Shown here piece after piece: positions 57,971 through 64,000 of a DNA stretch of 64,000 nucleotides (the stretch's first letter is position 1; the number at the start of each line of letters is the position of its first letter). The notes below the pieces were generated by a model. The model was not told the DNA's origin. It saw only the letters and a program-made list of their open reading frames with translations, and did not search any database. The stretch comes from Novosphingobium sp. TH158 (GTDB lineage Bacteria > Pseudomonadota > Alphaproteobacteria > Sphingomonadales > Sphingomonadaceae). A program made the position numbers and the translations under genes. The stretch is from positions 2,384,001 through 2,448,000 of the forward strand of contig NZ_PKRT01000001.1 of the NCBI RefSeq assembly GCF_002855555.1, written 5' to 3'.

Positions 57971-58058
57971 GGTATCGTCCCGCCCAGCACTGCAAGATGC
58001 AAAAGGTCGCACGATCCAGGCCGGCGGGAACCGGCCGCAACCTTGGGAGTATTCGCCG

Positions 58059-58841
58059 ATGCGCTCCATTCTCGTTCTTGCCGACCGGTCCGACGCTGCG
58101 CGCGGACGGATCGATACCGCCCTCTCGCTCGCCCGCATGACCGAAGGCCACGTCACCTTGCTGGTCGATACGCCGGTGATGCGCTTTACCGCCGTCGATG
58201 CCATGGGCGGGGCCATGGTTGCCACCGATGCCCTGCAAGAGGCCGTGCGCAACGACGATGCCTATGCCCAGGAGATCGAGGCACATCTTTCGCGCGCCGA
58301 CGTGCCCTGTTCGGTCATGCGCGCCGAAGCCGAGCCGCTGGATGCGATGAGCCAGTCCGCCCGCCTTTCCGATATCGCCATCGTCTCGCGCGGGGATCCG
58401 CTGGCCGGTGACCTGCCGCTGGCCATGCGCGGCCCGGTGCTCGCCGTCAGCGACGAGCGCGAACTGGCCTTCCCGCTCGCCCGCGCCTGCATCGCCTGGG
58501 ATGGCAGTGCCGAGGCGGCGGCCGCGCTGCGCGGCGCGGTGCCGCTGCTCGCTGGCTGCGGCGAAGTGACGGTGATCACGGTCGAGGATGCGCCGCGCGA
58601 ATGGCCCGCCACTGATGCCGTCGAATACCTGTCGCGCCATGGCGTCTCGGCAGAGATGCAGGTGCTGCCGCGGATCGGCTCGGTTGAGGAAACGCTGCTG
58701 CGCGAAGTGCAGATGCGCGATGCCCAGCTGCTGATCATGGGCGCCTTCGGCCACAGCCGGGTGCGCGAGTTCCTGTTCGGCGGGGTGACCCGTTCGATGC
58801 TGGAAATGAAGCACGGTCCGGCATTGCTGCTGGCGCACTAA
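58059..58841 (+). CDS. tandem universal stress protein (UspA family)
   Basis: A 260-residue protein with two UspA-like halves. The C-terminal half has the ATP-binding pattern MGAFGHSRVREFLFGGVT (G-x2-G-x9-G). The N-terminal half (MRSILVLADRSDAAR) lacks it. Such proteins respond to oxygen limitation, starvation or other stress. The ATG follows a GGGAG site and an FNR/FixK-like box lies about 95 bases upstream. Confidence 0.88.
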   Translation: MRSILVLADRSDAARGRIDTALSLARMTEGHVTLLVDTPVMRFTAVDAMGGAMVATDALQEAVRNDDAYAQEIEAHLSRADVPCSVMRAEAEPLDAMSQSARLSDIAIVSRGDPLAGDLPLAMRGPVLAVSDERELAFPLARACIAWDGSAEAAAALRGAVPLLAGCGEVTVITVEDAPREWPATDAVEYLSRHGVSAEMQVLPRIGSVEETLLREVQMRDAQLLIMGAFGHSRVREFLFGGVTRSMLEMKHGPALLLAH

Positions 58842-58872
58842 ATCCCTGCTGCAATGCAGCAAAAGCAGTTGC

Positions 58873-58912
58873 AACAAGGCGCATCCACCTCTCCCGGTGG
58901 GTGCGCCTTGTT
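58873..58912 (+). terminator. 17-bp hairpin terminator of the stress protein gene
   Basis: Arms 58873-58889 and 58896-58912 pair over 17 bp with one G.T wobble and a 6-base loop. It is followed by CATTTGG. On the minus strand the same hairpin could also stop transcripts coming from the right. Confidence 0.75.
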
Positions 58913-59003
58913 CATTTGGCGTTAAAAAACCCAAGATTTCCGTGGGCTGAAATTACTCTTGCGATCTTTGCAACTGACTACGCACATTTCGCACTTGCAC
59001 AAT

Positions 59004-59095
59004 AAGGGGCCCTGACCCATATAGGGCGGGCCTTTCAGGCATCCTCTCCCAAAGACTTCCAAAGGCCCGGTCGGAAACGCCCGGGCCATTTTTTT
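59004..59095 (+). ncRNA. candidate attenuator or small RNA with alternating stems
   Basis: Four segments can pair in sequence: 1 (AAGGGGCCC, 59004-59012) with 2 (GGGCCTTT, 59028-59035), 2 with 3 (AAAGGCCC, 59061-59068), or 3 (GGCCCGG, 59064-59070) with 4 (CCGGGCC, 59081-59087) plus a seven-T tail. The loop of stem 2:3 is pyrimidine-rich (CATCCTCTCCC), which could pair with ribosome-binding sites. CACAAT (58998-59003) with CTGACT (58974-58979) is a possible promoter. No known RNA family is recognised. Confidence 0.45.
59064..59095 (+). terminator. Rho-independent terminator with T7 tail
   Basis: GGCCCGG/CCGGGCC stem (59064-59070, 59081-59087), 10-base loop, followed by A and seven T (59089-59095). 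This is the clearest intrinsic terminator in the window. Confidence 0.85.
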
Positions 59096-59168
59096 GCGCT
59101 TTGCCGCGGGGCAGCGGGATTCCGCCCCGGTCCCCACCCGCCGGGCCGCACTCTGCCATGCCGTCCGA

Positions 59169-59197
59169 TTGCAATAGGCCTTTGCAGTTCCTAGCTT
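59169..59197 (+). promoter_or_regulatory. candidate promoter of the CDC48-like gene
   Basis: TTGCAA (59169-59174) and TAGCTT (59192-59197) are separated by 17 bases, 44 bases before the ATG at 59241. Both elements are imperfect. If used, the terminator at 59064-59095 would belong to a separate transcript. Confidence 0.3.
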
Positions 59198-59240
59198 TGT
59201 CATGCCCCATCCGGGGACAGGCAGCCACAAGGACGATTTC

Positions 59241-61543
59241 ATGGCCGAAGCAAAGGGCAAGGAAGCAACCAGCGTGAAGCTCCAGGTCGCGGCGGCGCGG
59301 CAGGAGGAGAGCGGCCACGGCATCGCCCGCCTGCCCAAGTCCACGCTTTCCGCGCTCGGCGTGACCGAGGGCGACGTGATCGAGGTGATCGGCAAGCGGT
59401 CCACCCCGGCGCGCGTTTTGCTGGCCTATCCCGAGGACGAAGGGCTGGAAGTGATCCGGCTCGACGGCCTCCAGCGCGCCAATGCCGAGGTCGGCTCGGG
59501 CGACCACGTCGAGGTGCGCCGCGCCGAATCGCGCCCGGCCACCCGCGTGATCTTTGCCCCCGCCCAGCGCGAGATGCGCCTTCAGGGCCCGTCCGAGGCG
59601 CTGCGCCGCAACTTCTTCCAGCGCCCGCTGCTGGCCGGGGACCTTGTCGCCACGGCCGGGCAGCAGCAGGTGCGCGACATGCCGCCGCAGGTGGCGCGCA
59701 TGTTCAACGCGCCGGCCTATGCGCTCACCCAGATCCGCCTGATGGTGGTTTCCACCATGCCCAAGGGCATCGTCCACATCGACGAGAACACCGAGGTGGA
59801 ACTGCGCGAGGAATACGAGGAGGCCCGCGACAGCCGCGCCGATGTCAATTACGATGACGTCGGCGGCATGGGCGATACCATCCGCCAGCTGCGCGAGATG
59901 GTGGAACTGCCGCTGCGCTATCCCGAACTGTTCACCCGCCTGGGGGTCGATCCGCCCAAGGGCGTGCTGCTCCATGGCCCGCCGGGAACCGGCAAGACGC
60001 GCCTTGCCCGCGCCGTCGCCAATGAAAGCGATGCCCACTTCATCACCATCAACGGGCCGGAAATCATGGGCTCGGCCTATGGCGAGAGCGAGCGCCGCCT
60101 GCGCGAGGTGTTCGAGGAGGCGGCACAGAATTCGCCCGCGATCGTGTTCATCGACGAGATCGATTCGATCGCGCCCAAGCGTTCCGGCGTCCAGGGTGAG
60201 GCGGAAAAGCGGCTGGTCGCGCAATTGCTGACGCTGATGGACGGGCTGCACGCGCGTTCCAACGTGGTCGTGATCGCCGCCACCAACCGCCCCGATGCAA
60301 TCGACGAGGCGCTGCGCCGCCCCGGCCGCTTCGACCGCGAGATCGTGATCGGCGTGCCCGACGAGAAGGGCCGGCGCGAGATCATCGGCATCCACACCCG
60401 CGGCATGCCCCTGGGCGAGGATGTCGATCTCGACGAGCTTTCGCGCACCACGCACGGCTTTGTCGGCGCCGATCTTGCGGCTCTCGCCCGCGAGGCGGCG
60501 ATCGAGGCGGTGCGCCGCATCATGCCCGAGCTTGACCTCGAGGCGCAGACCGTGCCGCCCGAAGTGCTGGAAAAGCTGTGCGTCATGCGCAACGACTTTG
60601 TCGAGGCGCTCAAGCGCGTGCAGCCCAGCGCCATGCGCGAAGTGATGGTGCAGGTGCCGAACATCGGCTGGGACGATGTCGGCGGCGTGCCCGAGGCAGA
60701 GGAACGGCTGCGCGAAGGCATCGAACTGCCGCTCAAGCACCCCGAGGCCTTCCACCGGCTGGGCATCCGCCCGGCCAAGGGCTTCCTGCTCTATGGCCCG
60801 CCCGGCACCGGCAAGACCCGCTGGCGAAGGCCGTGGCCAAGGAGAGCGAGGCGAACTTCATCTCGATCAAGAGCTCCGACCTGCTGTCCAAGTGGTATGG
60901 CGAGAGCGAGCAGCAGATCAGCCGCCTGTTCGCCCGTGCGCGGCAGGTTGCGCCTTGCGTGATCTTCATCGACGAGATCGACAGCCTTGTGCCTGCGCGC
61001 GGTTCCGGCGCGAACGAACCGCAGGTGACCGGCCGCGTGGTCAACACGATCCTGGCCGAGATGGACGGGCTGGAGGAATTGCAGTCGGTGATCCTGATCG
61101 GCGCGACCAACCGCCCCGGTCTCGTCGATCCGGCGATCATGCGCCCCGGCAGGCTGGATGAGCTGATCTATGTCGGCACGCCCAACCTGGAAGGCCGGAT
61201 CCAGATCCTCGGCATCCACACCGCGAAGATGCCGCTGGCCAAGGACGTGGACCTGCGCCTTGTCGCGCTGGAAACCGAACGCTTCACCGGTGCCGACCTT
61301 GAGGACGTGGTGCGCCGCGCCGGCCTCAACGCCATCCGGCGCGCCGGCGAGAAGGTGAAGGCCGTCACCATGGAAGACTTCGGCGCGGCCCTGGCCGACA
61401 GCCGGGCGACCGTTACCGCCGAAATGGAAGCCGAATACGGCCGGATGAAGGGCGAACTGAAGAAGCGCGCCATGGCCGTGCCGCAGATCGGCTTCCTCGC
61501 CCCGGGCATGGTAGAGCCAAAGCGCGAGCGCAAGCACGGGTGA
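59241..61543 (+). pseudogene. CDC48-family AAA ATPase, frameshifted in D2
   Basis: The intact gene would encode about 767 residues: an N domain ([19 protein letters not shown]), a D1 AAA domain ([29 protein letters not shown]) and a D2 AAA domain. Right after the D2 Walker A (GPPGTGKT, ending 60818) one base is missing near 60820; CGCTGGCG stands where CGCCTGGCG is expected. The rest of D2 ([30 protein letters not shown], to 61543) is intact in another frame. As written, the product stops at 60962 (573 residues, D2 lost). CDC48-like ATPases unfold proteins. True mutation or sequencing error are both possible. Confidence 0.88.
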
Positions 61544-61561
61544 AAACGGGCGGGCGGTGCC

Positions 61562-64000
61562 TTAGTGCGCCGCCCCCCAGCTTGTCCCCGTGCCGATCTC
61601 CACGCCCAGCGGCACGTCAAGCTGTACGCTTGGCAGGGCAGCCTCGGCCATTACGCGTTCGATCACCGGCCGGGCCGCCGCTACGTCGGCTTCGGGCAGT
61701 TCGAACACCAGTTCGTCATGCACCTGCAGCAGCATCCTGACATCGGGCAGGCCCGCATCGGCGAGCGCAGGCCCCATGCGGACCATGGCGCGCTTGATGA
61801 TGTCGGCGCTGGTGCCCTGGATCGGCGCGTTGATCGCCGCGCGTTCGCTGCCCTGCCGCTCGGCCCCGTTTGACGAGGAGATGCGCGGGAACCACGTCTT
61901 GCGGCCGAACAGCGTTTCCGAATAGCCCTTTTCGCGCACGTGCTCGATGGTCGAGTGGATGTAGCGGCGGATGCCGGGGAAGCGCTCGAAATAGCGGTCG
62001 ATCATCGCCTGCGCCTCGTCCGCCGTCACGCCGAGGCGCGGGGCGAGGCCCCAGCGGCTGATGCCGTAGAGGATGGCGAAGTTGATCGTCTTGGCGCGCC
62101 CGCGCGTTTCGCGGTCTACCGTGCCGAACAGCTCCTGCGCGGTGCGGGCGTGGATGTCCTCGCCATGGGCGAAGGCTTCCTTCAGTTCGGGCACGTCGGC
62201 CATGTGCGCGGCAAGGCGCAGCTCGATCTGGCTGTAGTCGGCGGCCATCAGGACATGGCCCGGCTCGGCAACGAAGGCATCGCGGATCTGGCGGCCGATC
62301 TCGGTGCGGATCGGGATGTTCTGGAGGTTCGGCTCGGTGGAGGACAGCCGGCCCGTCTGCGCGCCGACCAGGCTGTAGCTGGTGTGGACACGACCGGTGC
62401 GCGGGTTGATCGCCGCCTGCAGCGCCTCGGTATAGGTGGAGCGCAGCTTGGTCAGCTGGCGCCATTCCAGCACCTTGGTGGCAATCTCCGCACCTTCGCC
62501 GGCCAGCCCTTCCAGCACCGACTGGTCGGTGGAATACTGGCCGCTCTTGCCCTTCTTGCCGCCCTTGAAGCCCAGCTTGTCGAACAGGATCTCGCCAAGC
62601 TGCTTGGGGCTGCCGATGGTGAATTCCTGCCCGGCGAGCGCGTGGACCTCTCCCTCAAGCTTGGCGATCTCGGCGGCGAAGGTGGCGGAAAGGCCGGCCA
62701 GCCGGTCACGATCGACCTTGATGCCGTGCCGCTCCATCTGCGCGACGACGGGCACCAGCGGGCGGTCCACCCGCTCATAGATGCGCGTGCCGCCTTCATG
62801 GCTGAGGCGCGGCTTGAGCACGCGGTGCAGCCGCCAGGTGATATCGGCATCCTCGGCGGCATATTCGGTGGCGCGGGCAATCGGCACTTCGGCAAAGGAA
62901 ATCGCCTTCTGCCCGGTGCCGCACACGTCCTTGAAGGCGATGCATGTGTGCGAAAGGTGGCGCTGGGCCAGTTCGTCCATGCCGTGCCCGCCGCCGATCC
63001 CGTCGATCGCGCGGCCGGCATCGAGCGCGAAGGATATCACCATGGTATCGTCAAGCGGCGCCACGGCCACGCCATGGCGCGCCAGCACGTTGAGATCGTA
63101 CTTGGCGTTGTGCCCCACCTTCAGCACGGCATCGCTTTCCAGCAGCGGCTTGAGCAGGGCCAGCGCCTTGGCCCGGTCCACCTGCTGCGGCCTTTCGGCA
63201 AACATGTCGCTGCCGCCATGGCCCAGCGGGATATAGCAGGCATCGTTCGGCCCGAGCGCCAGGCTGATGCCGACAAGGTCCGCCTGCATGGCATCGAGCG
63301 CGCTGGTTTCGGTATCGAAGGCGACCAGGCGGGCGGCAAGGGCGCGCTCCACCCAGGCCGCAAGCCGCTCAACCGTTTGCACGCATTCGTAGGCGGCATG
63401 GTCCACCGCCGGCATGTCCGGCAGGGGCTGGCGGTTGCCCTCGGGCGCGGGGGCGGCTCCGGCGGTGACGGGCTTGGCGGGGTTCAGGTCCACCCGCCGC
63501 TCGGGGCTGCCGCGCCCGTCGCCCAGCCGCTTGAGCAGGCTGTGGAAGCCGTGCTCGCCAAGGAAGGCGGCCAGCGGATCGGGCGGGATCGCGCCCAGCT
63601 TGAAATCTTCCAGCGGCACGGGCAGCGGGCAGTCTTCCTTCAGCTGCACCAGCACCCGCGAAAGCCGCGCCATCTCGGCATGTTCGATCAGGTTGTCGCG
63701 CAGCTTGGACGGCTTCATTGCCGGGGCTGCGGCCAGTGCCGCTTCAAGGCTGCCGTGTTCCTGGATCAGCTTGGTCGCCGTCTTGGGGCCGATGCCGCGG
63801 ATACCGGGGACATTGTCCACCGAATCGCCCATCAGGGCCAGCACATCGCCCACCAGTTCGGGCGGCACGCCGAACTTCTCGACCACTTCGGCCACGTCGA
63901 TCCGCTGGTTCTTCATCGTATCGAGCATGTCGATGCAGGCTTCGCCATCGCCCTCCTGCGGCTTGCACTTGCCGACGAGCTGCATCAGGTCCTTGTCGGA
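61562..64000 (-). CDS. polA: DNA polymerase I, N-terminus beyond the window
   Basis: 812 residues are visible; about 120 N-terminal residues lie beyond base 64000. The frame is open to the edge and the ATG codon near 63985 is internal (the preceding codons read SDKDL). The order is: 5'-3' exonuclease (helix-hairpin VDNVPGIRGIGPKTATKLI), 3'-5' exonuclease with all acidic residues (FDTETSALD, GHNAKYDLNVL, YAAEDADITW), and the polymerase domain (DYSQIELRLAAH, KTINFAILYGIS, VHDELVFEL). Proofreading is therefore expected, unlike in some PolA lineages. It acts in repair and Okazaki-fragment processing. Confidence 0.97.
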   Translation of the reverse strand, partial: SDKDLMQLVGKCKPQEGDGEACIDMLDTMKNQRIDVAEVVEKFGVPPELVGDVLALMGDSVDNVPGIRGIGPKTATKLIQEHGSLEAALAAAPAMKPSKLRDNLIEHAEMARLSRVLVQLKEDCPLPVPLEDFKLGAIPPDPLAAFLGEHGFHSLLKRLGDGRGSPERRVDLNPAKPVTAGAAPAPEGNRQPLPDMPAVDHAAYECVQTVERLAAWVERALAARLVAFDTETSALDAMQADLVGISLALGPNDACYIPLGHGGSDMFAERPQQVDRAKALALLKPLLESDAVLKVGHNAKYDLNVLARHGVAVAPLDDTMVISFALDAGRAIDGIGGGHGMDELAQRHLSHTCIAFKDVCGTGQKAISFAEVPIARATEYAAEDADITWRLHRVLKPRLSHEGGTRIYERVDRPLVPVVAQMERHGIKVDRDRLAGLSATFAAEIAKLEGEVHALAGQEFTIGSPKQLGEILFDKLGFKGGKKGKSGQYSTDQSVLEGLAGEGAEIATKVLEWRQLTKLRSTYTEALQAAINPRTGRVHTSYSLVGAQTGRLSSTEPNLQNIPIRTEIGRQIRDAFVAEPGHVLMAADYSQIELRLAAHMADVPELKEAFAHGEDIHARTAQELFGTVDRETRGRAKTINFAILYGISRWGLAPRLGVTADEAQAMIDRYFERFPGIRRYIHSTIEHVREKGYSETLFGRKTWFPRISSSNGAERQGSERAAINAPIQGTSADIIKRAMVRMGPALADAGLPDVRMLLQVHDELVFELPEADVAAARPVIERVMAEAALPSVQLDVPLGVEIGTGTSWGAAH

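Larger units (their letters stand above)
58842..59240. other. 399-bp gene-free region, terminators and structured RNA
   Basis: No protein gene is supported. The region holds the terminator of the stress gene (58873-58912), a set of mutually exclusive stems ending in a T-rich terminator (59004-59095), and a candidate promoter for the AAA ATPase gene (59169-59197). Confidence 0.6.

Noticed and set aside
59004..59095. Signal recognition particle RNA
   Set aside because: The conserved GGAA tetraloop helix with its asymmetric internal loop is not present.

Overview
The window is a dense, GC-rich chromosomal segment of an alphaproteobacterium, most likely a member of the Sphingomonadales (Novosphingobium/Erythrobacteraceae-like). 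The indications are the hisS-prfA-prmC-DUF4167 block, the lnt-metK pair, a CDC48-type AAA ATPase, porin/MHS transporter gene pairs, frequent GTG and TTG starts and many 1-4 bp start/stop overlaps. This placement is inferred from gene content only. No rRNA, tRNA, CRISPR array, insertion sequence or phage gene was seen.

Positions 1-10,100 look like an accessory periplasmic oxidation region. It has the haem-bearing end of a PQQ dehydrogenase, a minus-strand operon of a secreted 418-aa unknown protein, a DUF1592 haem protein and a Tat-exported DUF1552 protein, then a secreted DUF1080 (3-keto-glycoside hydrolase-like) protein, an SDR and a winged-helix protein. An operon for an NTF2-fold (possibly iota carbonic anhydrase) protein, OmpW and DUF2490 follows. 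Positions 10,300-14,434 are a signalling block: a soluble HisKA_3 kinase, a NarL-type regulator, a CHASE3-PAS kinase and a single-domain response regulator broken by an in-frame stop.

Positions 14,458-26,237 form an acetate/propionate module. A minus operon (DcaP-like porin, MHS permease, GNAT, propionyl-CoA synthetase) is divergent from acs, crbR and the convergent crbS, a symporter-fused hybrid kinase. Two GACC-N2-GGTC sites 20 bp apart lie in the shared control region. Housekeeping and transport genes follow (NTF2-like, nuclease, NupC, queuosine precursor transporter, argB, YggT, folD, MarC).

Positions 33,285-42,957 carry hydantoinase/oxoprolinase hyuB-hyuA, a TetR regulator, a perfect 16-bp palindrome, and an operon with a LuxE/PaaK-like adenylating enzyme, a LuxC-like acyl-CoA reductase, an alpha/beta hydrolase and two SDRs. 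There is no luciferase. This is the best candidate for an undescribed system in the window. A 646-bp gene-free stretch (42,958-43,603) holds nested palindromes.

The remainder is mostly core: ppa, DUF1345, an M61 peptidase, hisS, prfA, prmC, DUF4167, lnt, metK (with a possible operator), TauE, glutathione peroxidase, a CoA-transferase pair split by a lipoprotein gene, a universal stress protein with an FNR/FixK-like box, a structured terminator region, a frameshifted CDC48 gene, and polA, which runs off the right edge.
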